Assembly (NCBI RefSeq): GCF_963662255.1 | Contig: NC_085046.1 | Span: 137,717,762-137,781,761, forward strand | Length of the DNA: 64,000 nt | Source of the DNA: Cinclus cinclus | Lineage: Eukaryota > Chordata > Aves > Passeriformes > Cinclidae | Reading direction: 5' to 3' | In this document: in pieces, positions 36,976 through 48,949 of the stretch | Position numbering within the stretch: position 1 is the first letter of the stretch | Layout of the letters: the number at the start of each line of letters is the position of its first letter | The notes under the pieces: generated by a model | Told to the model about the DNA's origin: nothing | What the model saw: only the letters and a program-made list of their open reading frames with translations | Database searches by the model: none | Program-made: the position numbers and the translations under genes

Positions 36976-39900
36976 TGATACTCCCTGCTGCTGCTTCCAC
37001 AGCCTGTCATCTGCCCTTGGCTTGAACAACATGGTTTGATTTGGTGATCTGGTTGGATCTGATGATCTGCAGTAAATTCTGCAGGTCACCTTTCCTATAA
37101 TGATGTGACACAGTCACAGGAATTGTTTTTGTGAAGCTGTTTTTGGGACATCCATCTCCTAGAACACATTTATGCTCAGTACTGACCACCAGAGATACTG
37201 GCCTCTTGGGAGTCTGTTATGTGAGTGATGAAGTGAGAAAAATTGCAAGGAGTGGAAAAGACATCTGGTTGTACCAGAAAGAAAACAAAATTTGATTGAA
37301 AAGTACACAGACAAAAAAATAATAGGTTAAAGAGTAAGAAAACATTCATAGCTAGAAGGATTTATTTTTATTAATTAGAAGAAGATATAACAAGGACAGT
37401 GTCTTGTCTGTCGGAGAATTTTTCTACAAACAGTAAAAAGCAACTGAAGTATCTATACAGTAATTATAAGCGGTTTGCACTAAAGCAAGAACAACCAATG
37501 CAGAATATGAAACGAGATGTTACAGGAACAACAGGAACATAGTGAATAGCAATCATCTTTGTAAAGCATAAAATGTTCAGAAATAAAATAATCTGAAATC
37601 GGATTTTCAGAAGAAATGTTAAAGGCAGTTTGGAGTGGAACAGCTAGCTAAATGCTAAAGCCCATAAGTGGATATTCCCTATGAGAGGGACTTTGAAAAG
37701 AAAAAAAGTTAGTTTTACTAATTTACTGTCACTTTTGATGACTGATTCCTAAAAAGAGCAAGAAAATTTCCTGAAGGGAGTAGACAAAATTTGCTGGAGA
37801 TTTCCCCTCAGATTTTGATTTAGACATAGATGTAATTCGTATCATTCTGGTATAAACTGGAGAACAAATGTTAAAATCTAGATCTTTCTGAGCCTGGTAT
37901 TATAAGAACATACATCAAACATTTACAGAACCCATCAGAAATGATACTAAATAAGATTAATTTCATGTTGTCATGTTACTGAAAAGGTGGGTCATTGAAA
38001 AATACTTTGAAATGAGCGATCAGAAATTAATTCAGCTATACTTAAATTGAAATGTAAACTAAAGCAGCTTTTAAGGGCCACAGTGGCATAAGGTCAGTTG
38101 ATATGGTATCATACATGTGGTATGTTCATGAAAACAGAAAATGCAATCATCGACTGAATCGGAGTATCTCCAGCATCTAAGTGAAGTGTCATTAATGTCT
38201 GAAATGTTGTGGCTGTACCTTCATATGAAAATAAATGTCTCCAAAGGTTAAAATACATTGCCTCTCCCCAAGTGCCACACCTAAAAGAGGAGTTTCTCCT
38301 GGAAATGCTGTGTTCCGTGAACCATGTGTTGTCCAGAGGAAAACTGGTTGGTGTGGACTGAAGTTGTGCCAGGAACAGGCTAACAGTTCAGCCTGCGAGG
38401 TGAGAGTACTGAGAGAGTCAGGAGAACAGGAAACCTGTTTATGTCAAGAGAATAAAAAGGATTGTTGTATTTAAGTTAAGGAAACAAAAGCAGAGAGGGA
38501 TACAATGCAGTTTGTTTTTTGCAAGAGAGGTAAATGCCAGTGGAGGTGAAAATTCACTTCATTCAACTGGCAGCAATGATTCAAGGACAAACATGGATAA
38601 CTTTTTCACAAGAAAACTGAGGCTAGAAATTTAAATTTCCAAATGTGAGAAAACTGTGATTATAGCGTAGGAAATTTAAGAATCAAAAGAACTCTGGAGC
38701 TGTTTCTCATACAAAAATTGGTTCATTTGTAAAGGAGGTAATATAACATGATTGGCAGATTGTTTTCTATTTGACAATCCTAAAACCTGTGATTTTATTT
38801 CCTAAGTCTTTACAGATAAGAAGAAAGCATTCAGGAAGAGCATTCAAATTTCAAATACATAGATAGTTGAAAAGTATATAAGCTGTTCTGGCATAATTTC
38901 AGTACAAAAAAAAAGCATTAGTAATTTTTCTAAATTGTAAGTCTTTCTATACTCATACTGTGATGGAGATCATTATATTTTTTCCTAAATTATAGTCTGA
39001 TAGTCCTAGTTCTGAACTACTTTCTCAGTCACAGCTCCTTGTAAGCTGTGAAAATCTAGTCAGCAAAGGAACAAAGCAATCAAACTGTGATCAAAAGACA
39101 GAGAGTTTGGGTCTGAGTGGTGGTTAAGCAAGTAGCACTGTAAGACAAGTGATAATAGAGGAAAATATATACCATTAGCCAAGTGCAGACCCAGGGTGCC
39201 AGGAAACAGAAAGGTTTCTTATGTCTCCAGCTACTATCCCAAAAGATTATTGGAAAAAGTCTTATTTATATCTTTGGGATTTGAAGTGTGTGGTAGAATT
39301 TATCTACCGTAAGTTGTCCTAGACTAAGTTTGTAAACTTGGCCTTGTAGCCTTAATTATTTAAGGTTCAATAAGGGGACAAGACTGAGAAGGAGATGGGA
39401 ATGTAGCCTGCCTGTAGTCTGTAATAGGCTGCCAAAATTAGCCACTAACAAAAGCTTGCAGTGAAACCTTCCATAAAATTAGATGGCAATATTTATAAAT
39501 TAATTAATGGAAGAAAACATGAAGCATCTAATGCAAGGACTCATCCAGGGCACTCATGATCAGACTTAGGTCAAGGGCTGAGAAGGGTATGTAAAAACTT
39601 GTTATTTATGTATATACTACCCACACATTTAGACAGACTTTTCTGCAGTATTATAAATCCTGTATATCATTGCATAAAACCATTACTCATATGTTAGGAA
39701 AGCAAGGGAACATTTTCTCCTCTATGCAGGTTGGAACTGTCTGCCCCACAGTTCTTTTACTTTAGGACTTCCAGCATCTTCTATTGACAACTATTACTAG
39801 TCAATAGTTTATTCTGTGATATTATGATAACAAATTTTAATACAGAAAACAAATTTTAATATAGAATATACATTGTTTAGTAGAAATAGAAGCAACGTGA

Positions 39901-40091
39901 AAGCAATAGGAGAAAGTAAAATATGCACAGCAGTAAAGGATGCAGTAAAATAAATTGGCACTACCATACTGGTTTCCCTTCCTTGTAGGTCTGCAAACTC
40001 ATCAGTTACACTGCAGAACATTTTTCAAGCCTGCTTTCTTTTGAGGTGATGCAAAACATAAAGAAATTCCTGACTCTGGTGATCCTGTAGG

Positions 40092-40157
40092 TATTTTAGA
40101 ATCAGCTGTAATTTGATGGAGGAGTTTTCATGCTCACTGTAATAGTTATATGAAAAA
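40092..40157 (+). repeat. Diverged direct duplication, copy 1
   Basis: TATTTTAGAATCAG, AGTTTTCAT and ATAGTTATAT occur in the same order and at the same 659-bp offset as in the segment 40751-40816. Similarity fades outside this core. Confidence 0.75.
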
Positions 40158-40750
40158 AATAATTTAGTTTCAAATGCAAATACTGCAACCCCAAATTTCA
40201 TCTTATGTTAGGAGAGAAAAAGAATTTTCAATTTCTACCTCTTGTGCTTCCTTTTCCCTGAAGTGCCTTTCTGGTTACTACTAGAAATAATGTTATGTGC
40301 CTGATGTTGAGATAAAGCGGGGTTAATAAGATGTACATGTATAGATGATTTGTATGTAGAATGTATATGTCTATTTGCAAAAGTTCACATCAGTGAAAAT
40401 GCTAATATATGGTACTGTGATGATTATGTGTAGTAAGCAGGAAGCCACGTTAAAAATGCATATGCAAAAATACTTAAATCTCATTTCCTATCAGTTTGTG
40501 TCTGTGTTACTACATACTCCCTTTACCCTCACCTGGGAGAGCACTAGCCTCCCTCATGGCCCCTAGCACTTCCCCTTTTCTCAAAATGTTCTTCACTCAT
40601 TTCCTAAAAGCATTTTCTTTGACCCAGTTGGTCCTCAGTTTTTTCCCTTGGGCAGGGCAAGAGGAAGCATATACTGTGGTTGTTTCTGAGCTGCCAGGAT
40701 GCTGGTTCCTTGGATGTACTGGGATACTACTCCATGGATCATACTTTGGA

Positions 40751-40816
40751 TATTTTAGAATCAGTTTTCATTTTCTGGAGTAGTTTTCATGGTCCCTGTG
40801 ATAGTTATATCAAAAA
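40751..40816 (+). repeat. Diverged direct duplication, copy 2
   Basis: Partner of 40092-40157, collinear with no internal length change over the core. The flanking sequence on both sides shows weaker resemblance. Confidence 0.75.
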
Positions 40817-43323
40817 AAAGGTGCATACAGTAATTTCAAATCTAAATATTGCTGTTGAGGGGCTGCCAAGCACAAAAGGTAACTTGAGCTCACTTGTCTT
40901 CTCATTGGCTATGCCATATTTAATCCTTCCTTCTTTTTGCATTTACTGCTTTTCCAAATCTTCCAGGAACTTCCAACTGCAGAGACTTAAATCCCATTTA
41001 CCTTTTTTTTTTTTTTTTCAACTGACCATCTGCTTCAAAACATCTTAGGGAAGGATTGACAGAGAACTTAATTAAATAATACTAATTTCCTTTTAAATTC
41101 AGGCTATCAGCTTGCTCTGCTGTGGACAGCATTTCACAGAGAAACCCGAACTCAGATCAGTGGGATCATGCTTATATTATGCCAGACTCTAAATTCCTGC
41201 TTCAAGTCATTGGAAAACTAAAACTGCTAAACACATATGAATTGTTTAACATGTGAAAAATGACTATTTTTTCTATCTTATGAATCCCTCTATTTCACAA
41301 AAGAGATAAATTGATTTTGCTTGAAATCACCTGCCAACTTACCTATGGGTATTCTATTTTCAGTGTGGAAACTCCTGCTTATCTCCAACCAATATATAAC
41401 AGTCTCAACATCAAGAGCTGTTTTTCCAGTTAGCAACTATATCTATTAGTGTGACCACTTAACAAGCTAACTGGGGCACAACAATCCCAGCTTTTTTCTT
41501 GCTGTTACCACTGTAATGTTTTGAGAATGAAAGCCATGTATGTATACATGCCCCCTCACATCCTATTCTGAGGTGTCTATGTATACCCAGAATAAGGTTT
41601 TGCATAAACCTTGTATTATCTTCCAGCACAGCAGAGAAGTTTACCAAGTCAGCGCATTATTTTTTATAAAAATGAATTTTTCTTATATAGGAACAAACCA
41701 ATGTCATTTGTCTTTATTGTGACAATATTCACAAAAACCCACCTGAGTTATGATGAAAAATCTAAAGTGTAGAGGTGTCATAACTAATATGTAGAAATCT
41801 GTGAGCTCTGAGCTTTTCAATAAACATTCTGTATATAATTTACTCAGCTTCAGCAGTTAAACACCACAAGCTGTTATATATTTGGTTTTAATGTTCTTTC
41901 AAAGTAATGTAAGTTTACCTTAGCATGGAAAAAAAAATAAATCAGACTGTAGGAAAGCAGTTGCAAATCAATGGTGATGGGAAAATGTCCACAATGACCC
42001 AGGGAGAGCCACAAAGTCAATTTCTATGAAATCTAATTATAGTTATATTAGTAGTAATTATAGTTACATTATTTAGAAGAACAGAAATCTCTACCATGTG
42101 TGAGGAAGGAGAAAAGAAGCTATTAGTCCTATTCACTTGCATGAATTGCACTACTTCATATTCATAATTTATCCTTAAGTATTATTTGCTTATGTTTCTC
42201 TCAAATATCAGTGGAATGCTGTTGTCTTCTTAGTAATGAAAGAAAATGAATGAACAGGTATATGGCATTAAGTATCTCCTGCATGACTGTATGGACAGTT
42301 TGGTAAGGAAAAGGATGAGGTGGATATCTTGTATTAGCTAATGAGGTTTACAGAGTTAAGCTGAAGGATTGGACTAAACTGGCCTTGGATCTTTCTACAC
42401 TGTAGTCCAATCTAGGTTAGCACCAGCATTGACTTCACCTTTATGAACCAACAGGACTGAGGTAAAAGCAGTTAAACCAGTAAACACAGAAATAACCAAG
42501 AAGCTGCACTTCAGAGTAGGTCTTGGACTTGGGAAAAAGAGGTATTTTTTGCATTTAGCTGAATCTGCTTACCCTGAGAGTGGTGCTAGAGCTGAACAGG
42601 GTGTGTGAGGTGGACAAGAATGCTAAACCATAGCAACTTGACTTTATGGGTTAGCCAGACTCCTGCTGTGCTAGTATAAACACTTGTTTGGACTCTTGAC
42701 TTTGATGCTTTGGAACAGAAACACTTCAGTAGCTTTGGTCTGACACACAAGCCTTGTACAGATGTTCATGTACCACACTACTATGAGCAGAAATATCAGG
42801 GAATATGATGCATAGACGTGAATGTCAAAAACCAAAGCTAAATGGCTTTCTACTGAAATTAATAAACATAGCAGGTAACCACTTGGATCCAGTACTTCAT
42901 GCTGACTGATGGTTTTAAGTTGCCCATTAAAAATAAGCAGAAGCATGGTCCTTAAAGGGCAGATTCTCTCCTTGGACACTGATGACTTAGCAGAATCTGT
43001 TTGAACAGCTGAAATCCTATTGTACTATGTTTTTTAAAACAGTTCATCACCTCCATAAAGTCAATATCTGGTTTCCTCTGCTGTAAAAAATAAGTCTTTA
43101 AGAGCTACCATTTCAGTCAATTATGAACTTGCCTTGTATTTAGTTAGGTATGGTTCATCTTATGTCAAGGTATGACAATATGTTTAGTGCTGTACATTAA
43201 TGTGAAAATCCAGTTTAGTGGAGTTCAGGCTAGGATTCATCACCCTTGTCCAGGTTGTCTGATTGGAACAGGGTCACACTTGGTTCAGTCATAGACTCTC
43301 AGCAGATCTTTGGTGGTCTGGAT

Positions 43324-43350
43324 AGAATGTGAGTGTTTTTCTCACATTCT
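43324..43350. repeat. Inverted repeat, 10-bp perfect stem, 7-nt loop
   Basis: AGAATGTGAG at 43324-43333 pairs exactly with CTCACATTCT at 43341-43350 around a TGTTTTT loop. Confidence 0.9.
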
Positions 43351-45266
43351 TAAGTGCAGTCCTGTATTATGGCTCACTCTCAGGACATGCCTGCCATTCT
43401 CCAGTCTTTATAGAAAGTCCCTCAGGCAAATGACTTAGGTACCTTGGAGGGTTTTCCTAATCAAAGATGGAGTGAATCTGAGCCTCACAGCAGCCCCAGT
43501 GCAGTGTTATATTTGTGGTGAGCTTTATCTCACCCATGATCTGGCATGTAGAGGCTTAGCTTGTCTCAGCTAGCTGTTTCAACATTTAGTGAGCTGACAC
43601 AGGCTCATCCAGAAAGCAGTTCCTTTCATTGGTGCCAGGCACACTTCTTGAGGTGTGTGTCTTTGCCTTGTGAAGACACTTGTCTCCCTCCAGTGACTGG
43701 AGACAATCTCTGGACAACTGGTTTGCACTAGATGGCCAACTTTTAGATTAAAAAATGTGAAGATAAACACACCGTGGATGACCACATAAAGTTCCATTTG
43801 GAAAGTTTTGAGAGATATTGCCAGTGATAGTGCTGGGTGCAGATGTTCATCTTAGGAAGAGATCTGTATGACAGGCAATGAAAATGTAGGTGAGGATGAT
43901 AGTTCAATGTAGAAAAGGAATGTTATCATTGCATCTGTATTTTCCTCAAGTAGATCTTGATTTGAACATCTATCAGAAAAGATGCATGAGTACAGAAGAA
44001 AACTTCCATACTTTTGGGTCCTTCAACATATTTTTGTAGTCTATCTTTATGAAAAAGTATATATCTCTATGGTTTACTTCCCATGGTAATGTCTTGTATC
44101 TTGTTTTTTCTCCTCATTTTCTCAAAAGAATGTAGCACACCTTTTAAGAAGATCATTGAATATAAACTAATATCTGACTTCAGTCCAGATGATTCCTAAA
44201 ACTGTGCTGAAGTAGTATGCCACATCACATCCCTGACATGATATTACATTGCTAACATACCTCTCCCCACCTAGCAGAAACAGAACTGAGAAGACCTGAG
44301 ATACAAGGGATTTAATGGGAAAGAATATGCAGCAGAATCCTTTTACAGAAAATAGCAGGTTTTTAAAGGTGACTGGCAAAGAATCTCTTAATTCTTGTTT
44401 GTAATCTTACCATTGCTGTTTGTGTTCCTTTTCAATGTGCAAAGTATACTTGAAATGTATTATTTTTTCTCAAAAGCTAGCAACAATTTCAAAAAAGGAA
44501 GAGTTTTTTTCAAACAGTACATTTCATGTTTGCTAGGTAACAGCTGTGAGGAGCACTTGCCCGGCCCTGAACCCCTTTGTGCTAGCAGTTTGTACTTCCA
44601 GCTCACTTATCAGTTTAACCACAGCCACTCAAGTGTCAGTGTATGTTTGTTCAGAGGGAAGGAGGGTGGCTCTTGTCGTTGTGTGTGCTGTTATTTTGCA
44701 GCATGAATAAGAATGAAGCAAAATAATGTTTTCACTAAGCATCTAACTGTTTTTCATAGAGTTTAGATGGGGAAACAAGTTCTTACCCAAGGTTATACTT
44801 GCATATCCTTTTAGAAACCAGGAGAAAACTATGGAGTTTGGGCCTGGAGGGAGGCATGAAGTCAGCTTCATGAGCCTTTTTATTGGCAAAGTGATGATGG
44901 GAGAGCAGAGGGCACAGCAACAGTTCAGTACCCTTCTGGGCTGTGCTGCTGAAGATTGCATGTGTGCAATGCCTGCATCAGCTGCTCACTGGCCCTGCTC
45001 TCTGGGAACTGTGCACCATTGCTGTAGCTTTGCTGACAGGACCTTTGCTAGTGATTGAGATAAAGTCCATTCAGAGAGGTTTAACGTGCTTTCTTCAGCA
45101 GCTCTGCTCCCGGTCACAAGTCAAATAACCTTAAGAATTGCATCCAAATTAACCTGTATTGCCTCCTAATTTATTGCAAAGTCTTCACTGAAGATGTTTG
45201 TCTTCAGACAGCTATAACGTTTGGAAATTATTATTGGGGTGTTTTGTTTGTTTGTTTGTTTTTTCT

Positions 45267-45283
45267 GGGGGGGGGGGGGGGGG
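45267..45283 (+). repeat. 17-nt G homopolymer after a GTTT repeat
   Basis: Four to five GTTT units (about 45241-45260) lead through TTTTCT into an uninterrupted 17-nt G-run. Length is likely to vary between individuals or be misread. Confidence 0.9.
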
Positions 45284-48200
45284 ATTACCGTGTAATCTTC
45301 TGATCCAATAAGCCACAAATATCACAAAAGCTGAAAACACATGGTCTTTCTGCTCCCTAGGGCAAGTATCCAAAATTATTTTGCCTCTGGAGATAAGAAA
45401 GACAAGAAATATATAACAGATACACTGATTTATTTTTTTCTATACTCAAGCTAAAGTCTGGTATCTCAAACACAGAGGCTGGAGACTTAGTACTCTATTA
45501 TGTCAGTTTTACACTGGAATAAATCTGAGTGAGTAAAGAAGTCCCAGTATACACTTCATATGCTAGACTGATGCCAGGGGTATCTGAACTGTTTTAGCCA
45601 CTCCTGATGAAAGAAATTCAGAGAATCCCTGTAGAACTGAAATAAAGTGTCAGCTATTTAATACTGAAGATTAGGATAATGTTCAGGATTAATGTCAGAG
45701 CTTATGCTTTAAATCCATGCATAGTAGGACAAAGTTAGTTTTAAAACTGTTTTGGTCAGTGAGGGGCTGTACAGCATGACAGATCTTCAAGGCATGGTGT
45801 CCTTACATGCCAACCCCCTGCTGCTGACAGCTTGGCAAACTTCACCCATGTCCTGTTATACTGTTCTGGGCACGCACCCATGCATGCTTTGTATTCTTCC
45901 AGTTTTGCCCTATCTCTTCTTGGGAATAAATCACCTTTCTCCAGCTCTGCAATGCCAATAACCCAGTGCAGCCATTCTCCATAATGAACCTTGGCTCCCT
46001 GAACCCCCAGATGCCAAGCTTGACAAGTACATAGTGTTTCTTTGTATGGTGTCTGTGACCAGCCAGGGATGGAGGGAAAAGCCCACACCACTGCTTAACA
46101 GGCTCAGCTGTACAGCCCTGAAGGTGAGTCCTGTGGAAAGCCACTTGAACTGGCTTTGCAGAAAATGTTTGTCTGGTGTTTGTTGTCCTCCCACTGGAGG
46201 ACTCTGTCAGTGTAACAGAACTGGCACAAGTGGTTTGGTTGTGATGGGCAACAACACAAAGTACAGTGTGACAAGTGATACTTACTGACTTTATCCACTA
46301 AGCAACAGCATCAGGATCATTAGATGGCAGTACCCATGTGATATTCACACTCCTGGTTCTTTGCCCATCTCTGCACTGTTGTGCTTGGTTCTTCCTCTTG
46401 TCCTGTAGGCATATGAGGAGTATTGTAGTTCCTGTCTGTCTGTGGCTCTCCAGCTATGCTTTCTTTCTCCTCTCGCCTCAGAGAGGCTCTGGGGAGGATT
46501 GCACTAGGGTCACATCTCCAATACTCAGGTCGGGGTGTGGAGGGGACCTCCAATGCCACCTTACAGACCGAAACCTCCCTGGGACAGCTCTTAACCCGAG
46601 CCAGGTCAAGTCAAGTTGAAAAAAGGGTTAGTAACAGGAAAGAAACTATAAGCACAAAGTAAAAATTTGTAGGTTCCACAAAGATTATGATGTAAAAATT
46701 AATATACCCTAATTTTAAGGTGTATAATTACACTTAAGTAAAATTTTAGCAGTTTTAAAATAAATAAAATGTATCCTGTATCAGAATGCTGAGTTCTGTT
46801 TGTTCTCCTAAGGTTAAATTCTCCTCATTTGTAAAATGATAATGTACAGAGTTTTGTCACTTAGCTGGTACCTAAAGGTACCATCATTAGGAAGTTGAAG
46901 AGCAAAATCCTATGGTGACTTGTAGAACAAATATAATGAAAATTTCAGAACTGTTTAGTGCAATATAATACCCATGAACCATGTAACGCAAAACATGCAA
47001 TACTTAGTGCAATATAACATACAAGTTACCATGTGCCATCAATACAGGTGCCCTAGTAACATTACGTGTGAGAAAATCTTGCAGCTTTGTACCTGTGTGG
47101 TCCTTAGCTCCTGAAGAGCCACCATCAATCACCATTGAGTATATGCTCAAATGCTGTATTGGCTTTTCCATGCAGGAATGAACTCAGGGACTTGCAATTG
47201 GAGCACAGATGGGTTTTTTACCAGCCAGACATTATTAATGAATTTTGGTCATTCAAATCTAACCTGGGTTTATCCTGGGTTTGTGGCACCCAGGATAGTT
47301 TTGAGCTGAGATGACTGGTTTTTGAGTCATGGGAAAAACTGCAGGTGTGTGAGTAGTATGCATTGTATCTTCTCTCTAAATTTCTGATGGATCTCAAGAT
47401 GCCATGCCTTTTCATCAATCATGCATGCCTTTGGCTTTCAAGCATTGTGTGGCAAATCTCATATGACAGATTTTATCATCTTATATTTCCTTTACACTTC
47501 TCAAAGTGAGGATTTCAAAAACAAAGTAGAAGTTCTATCAACATCTAGATGAGAGGCAAGAGTAGGAAAATTACATCTTTCTGTATTTCCCTCTAGGACA
47601 GAATAGTGCAATTGAGAGAAACTGTGCTTTTTCTGGAAAGAGATTCTGGGTCTTCTTCTGACTAGAAGTTTTATAAAAGTTCTTGCCTCTTAATAGATAT
47701 AAGTTGATCTGAGTTGTGAAAAATTCACACACTATTAATCATCAGATGTATTAATGTATAGGTTTGTATAGATTCTCTGAAGTTTTTGTCAACCCAGCTT
47801 CCTAACAAGGCTAGGCTGTTTCTCTACTTAAACCATGAAGAATATGTAATTTTTCAAAATGAAACAAACAAACAAAAAAACCCACCAAACCTGAAAGCTT
47901 CCTCCTATCATGCTGTTTCAAAATAGAAAGCTGACTGCTGTGTTGCTGATTTTGTGTTGCAAAAAATGTTGATTTTCAAAGCAGATAAAATTCAATCTTT
48001 TTGTTTGAGTGTTTTGAAGAGTGATTTCTTCATAAAATGTGTGGTTTAACCTCTTTACCAAGATCAGCCTGCAAGAGGCTAGGTAGAAGAGGCAGTTCAT
48101 TGCCCTGTGAAATGAACTTAATTATGGCATACTTAAGGAGGTGGACTTTTTTAAAAAGCATTTCTTATTCTCATGTGATTTATTATTTGGTACTCTTCTA

Positions 48201-48620
48201 CCTATATTTAGAAAGCTCATTTTACAATTTCTTGATCTTGTCCTGTGGCAGGGGAGTTAGGTGTCATTTGCAAGGATATGTTTCTGGTTTGGTTATGGAT
48301 TGACTGGTCTTACATTTTCTATGCTCAATACATAAATTCACTTTTATATTTCAGATTAAGACTTAACAGCCTTAGTTAGTGGCTTACTGTGGGTCAACTT
48401 CTATACTCATCTAAAGCAATGCTGTTAGCCCTGCTAACACTCCACCTAATACCATATGAGGGTGTGACCAACAGCAGCTGCTGGCACAGCAGTGATAGAC
48501 GTTTTAGTGTCTGAGGCAAACTTACTGTGATACCTTAAGTTTTAGTTTTTACATTTTTCGGATTCTGTACTGCATCAGTGTATAACTCTGAACTCTATAT
48601 AGAAGGGTAGTTAGCTTTCT

Positions 48621-48949
48621 TGACATTTTGGTCACTAAAAAATCCTTCTGGGCCTGGGAACCAAGGTCACACCTTCAGCTTCAGGCTCCGAAAAGTTTAA
48701 ACAAAAGTGAATTGGGGTTGGGGAAGCAAATCAGGGAAATATGACTTCATTTGGACAATTAACCTCTGATATGCAAATAGACCAAACTTATAACTATCTG
48801 AGAAACCCATGACTCATCCATCTTGGCTGTGGCCTCTGCAAGGCTTTGCACTGCCCAAGGTGTACCCTTTGAAGGCCTTTTAATAAATACCTACTTTATT
48901 CTTTTAAATTTGTCTAGCCTCTGTTCTAGGTAGCCTCTCCAAGGCATCA
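48621..48949 (+). mobile_element. Probable LTR (family not identified)
   Basis: The sequence from TGACATTTTGGTCACT to CTCCAAGGCATCA has an AATAAA at 48882-48887 followed by TACTTTATTCTTTTAAATTT and a TCTAGCCTCTGTTCTAGGTA end, an order typical of the R/U5 part of a retroviral-type LTR. TG...CA ends are plausible but I see no target duplication. No coding part is attached. Confidence 0.5.

Larger units (their letters stand above)
36976..48620. other. Long intergenic stretch without a recognised gene
   Basis: Eleven kilobases of mostly AT-rich sequence with no exon I can support. It contains a diverged duplication (40092-40157 and 40751-40816), a hairpin at 43324-43350, a 17-nt G-run at 45267-45283, overlapping minus-strand open frames at 45756-46194 of unknown origin, and a 14-bp direct repeat at 46955 and 47004. 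T-runs occur near 41002-41018. Confidence 0.6.
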
